Position numbers and translations under genes: made by a program. Source: AC-32 sp963765785 (GTDB lineage Bacteria > Actinomycetota > Thermoleophilia > Gaiellales > Gaiellaceae). From it: a DNA stretch of 64,000 nt. The DNA is taken from the NCBI GenBank assembly GCA_963765785.1, contig CAVXXW010000019.1:62001-126000 (forward strand). The letters run 5' to 3'. The notes beneath the pieces were generated by a model. That model saw only the letters and a program-made list of their open reading frames with translations. It was not told the DNA's origin and did no database searches. Shown here in pieces: positions 17,241 to 25,970 of the stretch. How positions within the stretch are numbered: the first letter of the stretch is position 1; every line of letters begins with the position of its first letter.

Positions 17241-18113
17241 GTGAACACCTCGGCCACGGACACGCCGCTCTCGCGTCGCGAAGTTCTGGCGAGGCATGGG
17301 CGGGCGCTCGTTCGCGCGATCCGTGAGGGCGATGAGGCTCAGATCGAGACGTCGGTCATCGCCCTGAGCCGCTCGCGCCGGATCTTCGCGCCACTCGTCT
17401 TCGCGGTCGCGGCGGTCGTGATGCTCTTCCAGGGCGTGCGGCTGATCTTCGCGAACTGGCGGCTGACGCTCGTGCAGGTGCTCCCGGCGATGTGGATCTG
17501 GCTCGCTTTCCTCGACCTCAAGGCCCACGTGTTCGAGGGGAAGGAGTTTCACACCTGGCATGGCGGCGTCGAGGTCCTGCTCGTCGCCGCGACCGCGCTG
17601 GTGACCGCGGCCGCCTTCTATCTCAACGCCGTCTTCGCCTTCGCGATCTCGGAGCCGGGCACGCCGCAGATCCGGCCGGCGTTCACGCTCGCGCGGCGGC
17701 ACCTTGGAGTCGTGCTCGGCTTCGGGCTCACGGTCGGCGTGGCCCTCGGCATCTCGGCGGTCGTCGTCCCGCGCTGGGGCCGGTTTTGGTTCACGCTCTC
17801 GCTAGGGATCGTGGTCGGCGTGATGATGCTGACCTACGTGACCGTCCCGGCGCGGATCGTCGGCATCAAGCCCGTCGGCTCCCGGCGCGACAAGCTCACC
17901 GCGGCCGCGATCGGCGGCACGCTCGGGGCGATCGTGTGCACGCCGCCCTACGTGATCGGGCGCATCGGGATCCTGCTGATCGCCTCCCCGAGGGTGTTCA
18001 TCCTGGCGCTCGGCGCCTTCCTGCTGGCGCTGGGGCTGACCCTGCAGGCCGGCGCGACCGGCGCGGTCAAGGCGATCAAGATGAGCGCGAAGCTCGCGGC
18101 CGGCCGGACCTGA
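17241..18113 (+). CDS. Multi-span membrane protein of unknown function
   Basis: A 290-residue protein starting 8 bp after the sulfatase remnant. A 50-residue charged cytosolic N-terminus precedes about seven hydrophobic segments, roughly at residues 54-75, 80-95, 113-137, 155-175, 181-203, 228-250 and 255-280. GVRLIFANWRLTLVQVLPAMWIW and FAFAISEPGTPQIRPAF look like conserved loops. I recognise no named family. It is convergent with the BrkB-like gene (7 bp apart). Confidence 0.75.
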   Translation: MNTSATDTPLSRREVLARHGRALVRAIREGDEAQIETSVIALSRSRRIFAPLVFAVAAVVMLFQGVRLIFANWRLTLVQVLPAMWIWLAFLDLKAHVFEGKEFHTWHGGVEVLLVAATALVTAAAFYLNAVFAFAISEPGTPQIRPAFTLARRHLGVVLGFGLTVGVALGISAVVVPRWGRFWFTLSLGIVVGVMMLTYVTVPARIVGIKPVGSRRDKLTAAAIGGTLGAIVCTPPYVIGRIGILLIASPRVFILALGAFLLALGLTLQAGATGAVKAIKMSAKLAAGRT

Positions 18114-18119
18114 CCGGGC

Positions 18120-18986
18120 TCAGTCGAGCAGCCGCTCGCTCTCTCGCCAGCTGCGCCAGACCGGCGAGAAGACGGCGCAGACGAGCGTCATCGTGAAGAG
18201 CACGAACGCGTAGCCGATCGTCGTCAGCACGACGCCGAACGACCCGAACGCCTTGCCGTTCTGGTTCAGCGGCGCCGCCACGAAGAGCGGTGCTGTCGCG
18301 ACCGTCCCGCCGATCAGGAGCGACGCCAGGAGCGCGCCCGGCATCAGGGCGCGCAGCCCGACCTTCCGGTGCAGGAGCGCGCTCGGAACGACCAGCCAGA
18401 AGGCCGTCGACGCGATCAGCCAGGCCGGCACCAGGACGAGCAAGCCGGCGCTGCGGAACTTCGCCGCCGTGACCACCGCGAAGGCGATCGCGCCGGCGAG
18501 GAGGAAGAAGAACGCCGCGAACAGCCCTTGGTCGGCGATCGAGCCGACCTCGACGCCCCAGGCGCGCGCGTAGACGTCCTGGTAGATCTGGCCGATCCCG
18601 ATCCCCCAAAACAGGAACGAGATGATCACGGCGATGCTCGCGGCGAGGGCGTTGGTCGAGGTTGTGCCGAAGGTGTTCTGGACGAGTGTCGCCGTCGTGC
18701 CGGTCAGCTTCATGTGTGTGACCAGACGCTGCGCGAAGACGTTCACGTCGCTGTTAAGCGGGTGTGCGGCGGCGACGAACACGAGCGCCGCCGGAATGAC
18801 CGAGAGCGACGCATAGACGGTCACCGCGCAGCCGGAGTTCCGGCTGGCCGCGAAGTACGCCCGGAACCACTGCAGCGCGAGCCGGCCGAGCGACGTGTCG
18901 GCCCGGCCAAACAGCCAGTCCTGAATCCGCCGCGCCCGGCCGCGGCCGAGATCGGTGTCGCTCACGCGTGTCGGCTCGTCAGCCAT
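18120..18986 (-). CDS. YihY/BrkB-family membrane protein
   Basis: A 288-residue membrane protein of the YihY/BrkB family, with about six helices. RAYFAASRNSGCAVTVYASLSVIPAALVFVAA is the family's first helix region. VLTTIGYAFVLFTMTLVCAVF lies near the end. The family was once annotated as ribonuclease BN, which is wrong; its function is still unclear. The K+ channel gene ends upstream at 18988, so the two form one minus-strand unit. Confidence 0.82.
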   Translation of the reverse strand: MADEPTRVSDTDLGRGRARRIQDWLFGRADTSLGRLALQWFRAYFAASRNSGCAVTVYASLSVIPAALVFVAAAHPLNSDVNVFAQRLVTHMKLTGTTATLVQNTFGTTSTNALAASIAVIISFLFWGIGIGQIYQDVYARAWGVEVGSIADQGLFAAFFFLLAGAIAFAVVTAAKFRSAGLLVLVPAWLIASTAFWLVVPSALLHRKVGLRALMPGALLASLLIGGTVATAPLFVAAPLNQNGKAFGSFGVVLTTIGYAFVLFTMTLVCAVFSPVWRSWRESERLLD

Positions 18987-18987
18987 C

Positions 18988-19449
18988 TCACTTCCTCTCC
19001 AGGTTGCGGAGCATCCCCTCGAGCGTGTCGAAGCGGCCGTCGAACTCGTCCAGCCGGGCCTCGAGACGCGCGCGCTGCGTTGCGTCGTCGGCCTCCTCGG
19101 CCACTTCCCGCTCCTGCTCGGCGCGGGCGACGAACGCCGAGGTGATGACTGCCGTGGTGATCGCGAGGAACGCGATCCCCTCGAGCATCACGAACGCACC
19201 GACGGCCCGGCCGATCGGCTGCTTGGGCGTGACGTCGCCGTAGCCGACCGTCGTCACGGTCTGCAGTGCCCACCACATCCCGACCCAGATGTTCGAGTAC
19301 TCGTGGGAGTCGAGCACCCTGATCAGGATGCCGGCGCCGATCACAACCAAGGTCGTCGCGGTCACGATCACGCCGGCGGCTGTACGGACCGACGGCGGCT
19401 TCCGCATGAACTTCGCCATCCGCCGCTCGATCGGGTTCAGTTGCGGCAC
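18988..19449 (-). CDS. Two-helix potassium channel
   Basis: A 153-residue KcsA-like channel. Helix one spans about residues 22-44, the pore helix and selectivity filter TVTTVGYGD lie at 64-72, and helix two is about 80-105. A charged coiled-coil tail (AEQEREVAEEADDATQRARLEARL) probably aids tetramer assembly. There is no RCK or voltage-sensor domain. GTG start. It is placed just upstream of the BrkB-like gene. Confidence 0.92.
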   Translation of the reverse strand: MPQLNPIERRMAKFMRKPPSVRTAAGVIVTATTLVVIGAGILIRVLDSHEYSNIWVGMWWALQTVTTVGYGDVTPKQPIGRAVGAFVMLEGIAFLAITTAVITSAFVARAEQEREVAEEADDATQRARLEARLDEFDGRFDTLEGMLRNLERK

Positions 19450-19538
19450 GGTTCGAGCGTCTCTGGCGCGCCGCGCTGGCGCATCATCCGATCCGGACGA
19501 GCCGACGCGGTTTGGCGTCTGCTCCTACCGGTGAAGCG

Positions 19539-19709
19539 ATGACCATGCCGATACTGAGCGGCCCCGGCGCCTATCGCCTCGGCGGCGACTGGACAATCGG
19601 GAGAGTACGCAGGACGAGCGGCTCCGTACCGGAGCAGAGGTCACCGCGGCGCCGGGCGAAGCGCCCGCACAAGCCGGCGCGGCGGCACTCGAGCCTCTGG
19701 GCGGCTTAG
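19539..19709 (+). pseudogene. Possible aldo/keto reductase N-terminal remnant
   Basis: A 56-codon frame beginning MTMPILSGPGAYRLGGDWTIGRV. The segment YRLGGDWTIGRV resembles the first strand of actinobacterial aldo/keto reductases (YRLGGDLTVxRLGFG), but the barrel that should follow is absent and the rest is basic low-complexity sequence. The match is short. Given the many gene remnants nearby I report it with low confidence. Confidence 0.3.
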
Positions 19710-19721
19710 CGCTGTAGGAAA

Positions 19722-19753
19722 AACGAAAGAGCGCCCGGAGGCGCTCTTTCGTT
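19722..19753 (-). terminator. Rho-independent terminator, minus strand
   Basis: A perfect 14-bp stem (19722-19735 with 19740-19753) with tetraloop CGGA. On the minus strand it is followed by a T-run (CGTTTTTCC), which fits an intrinsic terminator for transcripts arriving from the right. The nearest protein gene on that strand ends 370 bp away, so it may end a non-coding transcript. Confidence 0.8.
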
Positions 19754-20080
19754 CGCCGAGTCGATTTCGCTTTCGTCCACCGCTCTCGCTGACCCTCGGC
19801 TTCCGCCTTACGCCTTCGAGATTCGGCTTCGACCTACTTGCGCTCCGTGCTCGGCGCGAGAGGGAACCTATGGCCTCGGACGAGTCCGCGCAAGAGGCCG
19901 ACGGACGAAAAAGTCCGCAAATTCGGATCACCTCCTCGCGGCCCTCTCGGAAGGCTGTCGACGGCGGCGTAGGGTCGGCCTGCGGCGGAGCTGGCAAGCT
20001 GGTGGGACTGGCGTCTGGCGATCTGAGCCGGCTGGTTGGGTGCCGAGGCAACCCCCAGGCTCAGACCTGCCAGCCCCGCG
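19754..20080 (-). ncRNA. Candidate structured RNA ahead of the terminator
   Basis: No recognisable protein is encoded here. Read on the minus strand it holds AGGAGGTGATCC at 19928-19939, a full 12-nt complement of the 16S rRNA tail. Then come a CGGAC/GTCCG hairpin, a GGCCTC/GAGGCC stem (about 19871-19898), a long-range CTCTCGC/GCGAGAG helix and finally the terminator at 19722-19753. RNase P, tmRNA and SRP RNA signatures are absent. It could be a regulatory RNA, or a leader for a short peptide starting at TTG after the Shine-Dalgarno sequence. Transcription is unproven. Confidence 0.35.
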
Positions 20081-20122
20081 CCAGCTTGATGCGCGCTCCT
20101 GCCGACCGCGAACGCCACCTGC

Positions 20123-21817
20123 TTACGAGGCGACGCTCGGCGCTGCGGACCGCGGTAGCTCGTGACGTCCGTCGGCGAGCGCGACGGGAGGCTCTGCGAC
20201 GAGCACCTCGGGATCCTCGCCCTCGCGTGGGCTCCGCCGCATGACGGCTGACGCAGTGCGGCCGTCGAGCCAGAGCTCGCCCAGGCCGTTGTCGAAGGTC
20301 GACCGGCGGGTCGGCGTCCAGCTGGCCGACGGCGGCGCGACGCGTGCAAGCCTCGCAAGTCGTGAGAAAAGCATCTCCGAGAGCCGGGAACCGGTCGCCT
20401 GGACGATACGCCGCTCCTTCGTCGACAGTGGATTGCGGAACGGCGAGCAGACGAGCTGGTGCACGCGGCACGCTCGACCGGTTCCGAGATCGACCTCAGC
20501 GATCGAGCTGCTGTGGACGTCACCGCCGAGTAGCAGGACGGTGGCCGGCGGCTCTGCCCCTTCGGTCCCGCACGCGACCGTCCGCAGCCACTCGCACAGC
20601 TGCTCGAACGAGCGGTTGAACGCGGCCCAGTGCTCGAGGTCGACCGCCCGCCGTAGTCGCTCGCTCAGGTTCGCGGCGAGGCGCCCCCAGCGGCCGGCGC
20701 ACAGGGCCTCGTTCCACGCCTGCAGGTGGTGGATGCCGGTGGGCAGGAACACCGGCAGCGTGCTCGCGATGACGACGTGGTCGAACGCGCCGCGGGAGTG
20801 CTCGACGATCCAGTCCCACTCGTCGTCGTCGATCATCTGCCGACGGCCGTCGGAGAGCACGCGCGCGGCCCGCGAGTCGAGCACGAGCAGACGCGTGTCG
20901 CCGAAGTCGCGGTAGAACGCCCAGCGGCTGGCGGCCGACTCGCGATCCCACGTGTGGGCGAGGCGCCGCAGGAGCGGCCCGGCGTCCTCCTCGCCCTTCA
21001 CCTGCGGGAAGGTCGTGTCGGCCTCGAGCTCCGGCGGGGAGAGGTTGCCGAGGTGCTGGTAGATCCAGTAGGCCATGAACGCGCCGGTGACGCGCGCCTC
21101 CCACCATGGCTCCCGACGCATCTCCTCGACCCAGAGCCACGAGATGTTCCAGTCGTCGTTGACGTCGTGGTCGTCGAAGATCATCGCGGTCGGCACGGTC
21201 GAGAGCAGCCAGCGGATGTCGGGCTCGGACCACGACTCGCGATAGAGCCTGGTGTACTCCTCGAAGTCGGCGATCTGCTCTCCGGGCGCGCGGTCGGTTC
21301 CGCGCTTTTGCTCGATGAACTTGAGCGTTTCCGGCGAGACCTCGTCGGCGTACACCTGGTCTCCGAGGAGGAGGACGGCGTCCGGCCACTCGAGCTCGCC
21401 GCGCTGGAGCTGCTTCGAGTAGGTCCACAGCGCGTCGACCCCGAGGGCCTTCACGTCCTCCGGCCACTCGCGCCCGAGCTTCGTCGGCTGCGGGTCGCCG
21501 ACACGGCACGAGCCGAAGACGAGTCGCGAGCGTGGCTCGTTGTTCCGAGTGTGGACGACCGGCTGCGGCCGGCCGTCGTCAGGCGGCCAGACGAGCTCGC
21601 CGTCGAGTCGTACGTCGTACGGCGTGACGCTGGCGGGTGTCAGGTCGTCGACAAGCAGCAGCGCGTAGTGATGGCCCTCGACGGTGAACGTCGACGTGTG
21701 GTTGCCGAGGATCTCGACTCGACACGGTGCGCTCGTCTCGACCCAGAACGTCGCGCTTTCCGTGCCGGCGTAGCGCAGCATGGGGCCGAGGACGAGCTCT
21801 GCTCTGGCCTCCACCAT
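20123..21817 (-). CDS. PhoD-like phosphatase/phosphodiesterase
   Basis: A 564-residue metallophosphoesterase of the alkaline phosphatase D family. An N-terminal Fn3-like domain (ATFWVETSAPCRVEIL) precedes the catalytic domain with FGSCRVGD, LLLGDQVYADE, FDDHDVNDDW and LLLGGDVHSSS, which supply the metal ligands. No signal peptide or Tat motif is visible, unlike classical exported PhoD, so it may be cytosolic. The DUF1206/lipid kinase/PAP2 operon lies just upstream on the same strand, suggesting a link to phospholipid turnover. Confidence 0.9.
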   Translation of the reverse strand: MVEARAELVLGPMLRYAGTESATFWVETSAPCRVEILGNHTSTFTVEGHHYALLLVDDLTPASVTPYDVRLDGELVWPPDDGRPQPVVHTRNNEPRSRLVFGSCRVGDPQPTKLGREWPEDVKALGVDALWTYSKQLQRGELEWPDAVLLLGDQVYADEVSPETLKFIEQKRGTDRAPGEQIADFEEYTRLYRESWSEPDIRWLLSTVPTAMIFDDHDVNDDWNISWLWVEEMRREPWWEARVTGAFMAYWIYQHLGNLSPPELEADTTFPQVKGEEDAGPLLRRLAHTWDRESAASRWAFYRDFGDTRLLVLDSRAARVLSDGRRQMIDDDEWDWIVEHSRGAFDHVVIASTLPVFLPTGIHHLQAWNEALCAGRWGRLAANLSERLRRAVDLEHWAAFNRSFEQLCEWLRTVACGTEGAEPPATVLLLGGDVHSSSIAEVDLGTGRACRVHQLVCSPFRNPLSTKERRIVQATGSRLSEMLFSRLARLARVAPPSASWTPTRRSTFDNGLGELWLDGRTASAVMRRSPREGEDPEVLVAEPPVALADGRHELPRSAAPSVAS

Positions 21818-21829
21818 GTGTCAGCGATC

Positions 21830-22669
21830 TCAGACGCGCCGGTAGCGGGCCTCGACGAGGGAGAAGCACGAGAAGGCGATCAGCCCAAGCGCGACGGCAC
21901 CGAGCAGCCATGAGCCGTACGCGCCGTTGTAGAGCTTGGCCAGAGAGCCGTCGAGGCCGATCGCCTCGTTCGCCTTGTAGTCGTATGCGGCCTTGATCAG
22001 GAACACGGCGACGAGCCCGAACACGACCGCCCGCGCCACGTGGCCGCTCGTCCCGAGGGCCTTGAACCAGGGCATCAGGCCACGCGGGATCTGCTCGGTC
22101 TTCGAGTCGTCGAGGAACTTCTGGCGGACGCCGCGGATGAACTGGAAGATCGCCACGCCCGCGAGCACGAGCCCGGCGAGGCCGACCAGCCAGCGACCCG
22201 CGGGCCAGCCGAAGACGTCGCTCGCGGTCTTCTTCGCACCGCTGCCCGACGTGCCCGGGCCGGTGAGGATCTGGACGGCGATCGCGCACATCGCCGCGTA
22301 GACGATGCCGCTCGCGAACGCCCCGAGGCGCTCGATCCCGCGGTCGGCTCCCTCGGCTCCGTGGCCGAGGACGGCCCGGAACAGGCGCCAGACCGCGTAG
22401 CCGCCGAGTCCGATCGCCAGAACCGCGAGCAGGAGGTGACCGAAGGGCTGCTGCTCGACCGTCCGGAGCGCACCCTGCTGGTTGGTGATCTTGCCCCCGT
22501 GCCCGACGGCCAGGTCGAAGGCGAGGACGCCGATGATCCCGTAGACGAGGGCCCGCGTGACGAACCCGGCGCGCGACAGGATCTCGAAGGCTCTGCTGTG
22601 GACGAACTCCTCGCTCCACGAGCGCGCGGTGCGCAGAGGCGCAGTGGAATCAGGCTGAACCGTTGACAT
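21830..22669 (-). CDS. DUF1206 membrane protein
   Basis: A 279-residue protein with six helices in three pairs, each pair carrying the DUF1206 pattern: ARAGFVTRALVYGIIGVLA-like, GYAVWRLFRAVLG, and ALGTSGHVARAVVFGLVAVFL. The ATG at 22669 is preferred to a GTG two codons upstream because AGGAG then lies 7 nt away. It overlaps the end of the lipid kinase gene by 20 bp, so they are co-translated. Function unknown. Confidence 0.88.
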   Translation of the reverse strand: MSTVQPDSTAPLRTARSWSEEFVHSRAFEILSRAGFVTRALVYGIIGVLAFDLAVGHGGKITNQQGALRTVEQQPFGHLLLAVLAIGLGGYAVWRLFRAVLGHGAEGADRGIERLGAFASGIVYAAMCAIAVQILTGPGTSGSGAKKTASDVFGWPAGRWLVGLAGLVLAGVAIFQFIRGVRQKFLDDSKTEQIPRGLMPWFKALGTSGHVARAVVFGLVAVFLIKAAYDYKANEAIGLDGSLAKLYNGAYGSWLLGAVALGLIAFSCFSLVEARYRRV

Positions 22670-23555
22670 GTCCACACTCCTCTCTCGGCAGGCAGATCGT
22701 GATCGCGGCGGCCTGCACCTTGACGGTGAAGGAGCGGACCTTCTCGCGATCGCCTCCGTCCACCTCGTAAAGAACCTTGCGATTCAGCTTGACCTTGATC
22801 TTCTTCGCCGTCGTCGCCTGGACGAGCGGCGACCGCTCCGGATGCCCGGCGGCCGTGCGCGCCAGGGTTCGCATCCAGTCGGCGACACCGTCGGCGTTGA
22901 CCACGCCGAGCTCGAGCCGGCCGTCGTCCGGCCGGGCGTGCTCGAACACCTCGATACCGCCGAAGAGGCGGCCGACGTTGCCGAAGAGGATGCAGCTGGC
23001 AGCTCCGGCGTACCAGGGTGCCCCGTCGACCTCGATCTTCGCCTTGAACGGCTTGGCCCGGAGGTTCTGGGAACCGCTCCAGACATAGGCGACGCGTCCG
23101 AGCCGATCCTTGAGCTTACCGTCGGCCTGCTCGATCATCGCCGCGTCGAAGCCGGCGCCGGCCATGACGGCGAACCTCTCGCCGTTGAACCGGCCGACGT
23201 CGAGCTTGCGCCGTTCTCCGTCGAGGCCGATTGCGACTGCGTGACGAACGTCCTGCGGGATCCCGAGGTTCGTCGCGAGCAGGTTGGCGGTGCCGGCGGG
23301 CAGGATCGCGAGCGGCGTCTCCGAGCCCGCCAGCGCGTCGATCGAGCGCTGGACCATTCCGTCGCCGCCCCAGACGAAGAGCAGCTCGGCGCCGTCGGCG
23401 AGCGCACGCTTCACCTGCTTCGGCGCGAACTTGCTTTTCGCCACTTCGGCCCACATCGGATCTGTGACCCCCCTGCGCTCCAGCTCGCGCCGCAGCTCCG
23501 GCAAGCCGCCGCCGAAGGACTTGCCCGCGTGCGCGACCACCGCGACCTTCGTCAT
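22650..23555 (-). CDS. Diacylglycerol/sphingosine kinase-like lipid kinase
   Basis: A 301-residue DAGK-catalytic-fold enzyme that would phosphorylate a lipid hydroxyl with ATP. VWGGDGMVQRSIDAL is the GGDGT-type nucleotide motif, with Met in place of Thr. ILPAGTANLLATNLGIP is the second signature, and GGIEVFEHARPDDGRLELGVV belongs to the C-terminal domain. ATG start overlaps the PAP2 stop (ATGA). With PAP2 (phosphatase) upstream and DUF1206 downstream, the operon probably cycles a lipid between phosphorylated and free forms. Confidence 0.9.
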   Translation of the reverse strand: MTKVAVVAHAGKSFGGGLPELRRELERRGVTDPMWAEVAKSKFAPKQVKRALADGAELLFVWGGDGMVQRSIDALAGSETPLAILPAGTANLLATNLGIPQDVRHAVAIGLDGERRKLDVGRFNGERFAVMAGAGFDAAMIEQADGKLKDRLGRVAYVWSGSQNLRAKPFKAKIEVDGAPWYAGAASCILFGNVGRLFGGIEVFEHARPDDGRLELGVVNADGVADWMRTLARTAAGHPERSPLVQATTAKKIKVKLNRKVLYEVDGGDREKVRSFTVKVQAAAITICLPREECGHVNGSA

Positions 23556-24352
23556 CTCGCGGCGTCCCCGGAAGCCCGCGTGACCAGAAGGAGCGCGGAC
23601 ACGGCGGCGATCCCGACGACCACGCCGCCTGCGATGTCGAGTGGGTGGTGCATCCCGCGATACATGCGGGAGAACGCGACGAACACTGGGATCAGGACTG
23701 CGACGATCCAGGTCGCGACCCGCGCCGTGCGATTCGTGATCCGCGAGGTCAGCAGGAGCGCGAGCCCGCAGTAGACGGCGATCGACGCTGCGGTGTGACC
23801 CGAGGGATAGCTGGCGTCCACGGGCAGCTGCTCGAGCCGATGCACCTCCGGCCGGTGACGGTGGACCACGAGCGTCGTCGTTCGATACGAGGCCGACTCG
23901 ACGGCGAGCGCGAAGAGCAGGAAGCCGGCGAGTCGCCAATGCCTTGCGACGACTGCGATCAGCGCTCCGACTGCGGCGACGATCGGCAGCACGATCCCGC
24001 CCGCCATGATCGAGCCGACGAGCGAGGCATCCGTCAGACCGCTCGAGCGATGACGCGCGAGAAAGCCGACGAAGCGCTCGTCGTCCGCTGCGACGCCGTG
24101 GACGTGGAGCAGCACCCGTGTGACGACGAGTCCGGCGACGATCGACAGCGACGCAATCGCGACGACTGCGAACAGGATGCCGAGCAGATACGTCCACACC
24201 GGATGGCCCTCGCCCGGCAGTATCGCCAGGCGTCGCCCGAGCAGTCCCGGCTCCTTGTCGAGGACCGGGAAGTCAAGCGCCGCCCGGTTCGTGCCGGGAT
24301 GGGCGCGCACAGGAGCAGAGCTGCGGGTGTTGCTGAGGGTTTGTGTCGACAT
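23552..24352 (-). CDS. PAP2-family lipid phosphatase
   Basis: A 266-residue integral membrane phosphatase with six helices. Motif 2 is YPSGHTA (residues 182-188) and motif 3 is SRMYRGMHHPLD (228-239), providing the nucleophilic His and its partners. Motif 1 (KX6RP) is altered: RP is at 167-168, but the Lys position is Thr160. It starts the PAP2-kinase-DUF1206 operon and is divergent from a second PAP2 gene. Confidence 0.9.
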   Translation of the reverse strand: MSTQTLSNTRSSAPVRAHPGTNRAALDFPVLDKEPGLLGRRLAILPGEGHPVWTYLLGILFAVVAIASLSIVAGLVVTRVLLHVHGVAADDERFVGFLARHRSSGLTDASLVGSIMAGGIVLPIVAAVGALIAVVARHWRLAGFLLFALAVESASYRTTTLVVHRHRPEVHRLEQLPVDASYPSGHTAASIAVYCGLALLLTSRITNRTARVATWIVAVLIPVFVAFSRMYRGMHHPLDIAGGVVVGIAAVSALLLVTRASGDAAR

Positions 24353-24464
24353 TGGGCGGGGACCCGTTCGAGAGGGGAGCGGGCGCAAGACACGGTTTCT
24401 GGTTTGTCTGGTTCGGAAACATCGGGGTGCGCCGGCACACGGCCGTCTCCACACTTCGCCTTAG

Positions 24465-25406
24465 ATGCCCCTCGTTGCCGATCTGACCGCAGCGCTCGTC
24501 GCCGGGCTTGTCGCGTTCCTCGCCGCCCGCTGGTACGCGCGCTCCGGCTCGACGCCGGAGCGGCCGAGCGTTGAGGTCGCACGTTCGCTCAGCCAGACGG
24601 TGAAGCCGCACCCCGGTCCGCGGCGGCTTCTGGCCCGGCGACTCGACCGCGAGGTCGCGAGCGGGCTCCTGCTGACGCTCGCCCTCTTGGTCACCGTTCT
24701 CGGCGGGCTCGTGCTCGGCGTCCTCGCCGTCGTCGTGCGCCGCGTTCCGCTCATTCAGCACGTCGACAACTCGGTGGCCGCCTGGGGCTTCGACCACCGG
24801 AGCGGCCCGTCGACGACAGGCCTGCATGCGATCACCGACCTCGGCAGCATCCAGGTCGTCGTCGTGTTGGCGATCCTGCTCGCCCTGCTCGACTTCGTGC
24901 GCACGCGGAACCGTTGGACCTTCCTCTTCCTGGCAGTCGTCCTGGTGGGCATGGAGCTCGCCCAGCACGGAGTCAAGGATCTCGTGGGTCGCGTCCGCCC
25001 GACCCTCGTTCCCGCCGCGGCGCAGCTCGGGCCTTCGTTTCCGAGCGGCCACTCCGCCACCGCGGCGGCCTTCTACGCAGCGGCGGCTCTGGTCGTCGGC
25101 CGCTGGCTCCGTCGGCGGTCGGCGCGACACGTCGTCATTGCTGCGGCGGTCGGGCTCGCGGTCGCCGTAGCGGCCAGCCGCGTGCTCCTCGACCTGCACT
25201 GGCTGTCGGACGTCATCGGCGGTCTCGCGCTCGGCTGGGCGTGGTTCGCGCTCGCCGCTGTCGTCTTCGGTGGACGGCTGCTCATCCCGACGGCCGCCAC
25301 GGACGTCGCGGCGGCCGAAGCCGCCTCTGACAACGGAGCGCCGCGCACGAGGCCGGGCGGATTCACGACGGGCGTATCACAGGAATCGCCGCCGTCGAGG
25401 CGCTGA
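24465..25406 (+). CDS. PAP2-family lipid phosphatase
   Basis: A 313-residue PAP2 phosphatase with an extra N-terminal helix (about 5-25) followed by six helices. All three motifs are intact: KDLVGRVRP (171-179), FPSGHSA (192-198) and SRVLLDLHWLSD (238-249). The C-terminal 45 residues are disordered. It is divergent from the first PAP2 gene across a 112-bp gap and ends at a 21-bp terminator stem. Substrate could be phosphatidate, PGP or undecaprenyl pyrophosphate. Confidence 0.92.
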   Translation: MPLVADLTAALVAGLVAFLAARWYARSGSTPERPSVEVARSLSQTVKPHPGPRRLLARRLDREVASGLLLTLALLVTVLGGLVLGVLAVVVRRVPLIQHVDNSVAAWGFDHRSGPSTTGLHAITDLGSIQVVVVLAILLALLDFVRTRNRWTFLFLAVVLVGMELAQHGVKDLVGRVRPTLVPAAAQLGPSFPSGHSATAAAFYAAAALVVGRWLRRRSARHVVIAAAVGLAVAVAASRVLLDLHWLSDVIGGLALGWAWFALAAVVFGGRLLIPTAATDVAAAEAASDNGAPRTRPGGFTTGVSQESPPSRR

Positions 25407-25417
25407 GGGCCTCGCGA

Positions 25418-25466
25418 AGCTGCGGGCCTCCGCTCCGGCCGCGAACCGGAGCGGAGGCCCGCAGCT
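25418..25466. terminator. Bidirectional terminator, 21-bp perfect stem
   Basis: Arms 25418-25438 and 25446-25466 are perfectly complementary around a 7-nt loop. It lies between the convergent PAP2 and AHSA1-like genes, 11 bp and 6 bp from their stop codons. Confidence 0.85.
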
Positions 25467-25472
25467 CGTGAT

Positions 25473-25970
25473 CTAACCGAGCGCCTCCGCCTGATCGACA
25501 TAGGCTGGGCGAAGCTCGCGGTAGCGCGCCGTCCAGACCTCCCGCGTCGTCGGCGATCCGGCGACTAGCGCCTCGATCGCATCGAGGTGCGAGTGCCAGC
25601 CCGCCCCGACCCCGATCGCCTGCTCGACCGAGGTGCAGCGATGGTCGAGCGTGAGTAGCGTGCCGTCGCCGTCGGGGCGCAACTCGAACCGGATCACCGA
25701 CTCGCCGTTGCGCGTCCAGGTGTACTCGAACAGGCGCGGCGGCTCGAAGACGCGGATCACGCCCTCGTCCTGGTCGGCGTCGCCCCAGTCGAACGCGACC
25801 CTGCCGCCGACGCGGGGCTCGATCGTCATCTCTGCGAGCCAGTTCCTCACGTGCGGGGGCTCGACGAGGATCGCCCAGATCTCTTCTGGGCTTGCGTCGT
25901 AGTGTCGTTCCAGGTGCACCGTGTCCACGGAGCCGTCCCGGCTCAGCGTGCCGAGGGTCTGTTGCGTCAT
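25473..25970 (-). CDS. AHSA1/SRPBCC-family protein
   Basis: A 165-residue START-like (Aha1 C-terminal type) protein. VHLERHYDASPEEIWAILVEP, RVAFDWGDADQ and GWHSHLDAIEALV are the family landmarks. AGGAGAAACG precedes the ATG, and the start overlaps the ArsR stop (ATGA). ArsR-AHSA1 pairs are common in actinobacteria; the protein is thought to bind a hydrophobic ligand, and its role is mostly unknown. Confidence 0.92.
   Translation of the reverse strand: MTQQTLGTLSRDGSVDTVHLERHYDASPEEIWAILVEPPHVRNWLAEMTIEPRVGGRVAFDWGDADQDEGVIRVFEPPRLFEYTWTRNGESVIRFELRPDGDGTLLTLDHRCTSVEQAIGVGAGWHSHLDAIEALVAGSPTTREVWTARYRELRPAYVDQAEALG

Noticed and set aside
18120..18986. Ribonuclease BN annotation for the BrkB-like gene
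   Set aside because: That name for YihY/BrkB proteins is a historical misassignment; no nuclease motif is present.
19754..20080. 16S rRNA fragment, RNase P RNA, tmRNA or SRP RNA
   Set aside because: Only 12 nt match the 16S tail; conserved motifs of the other RNAs are not visible.
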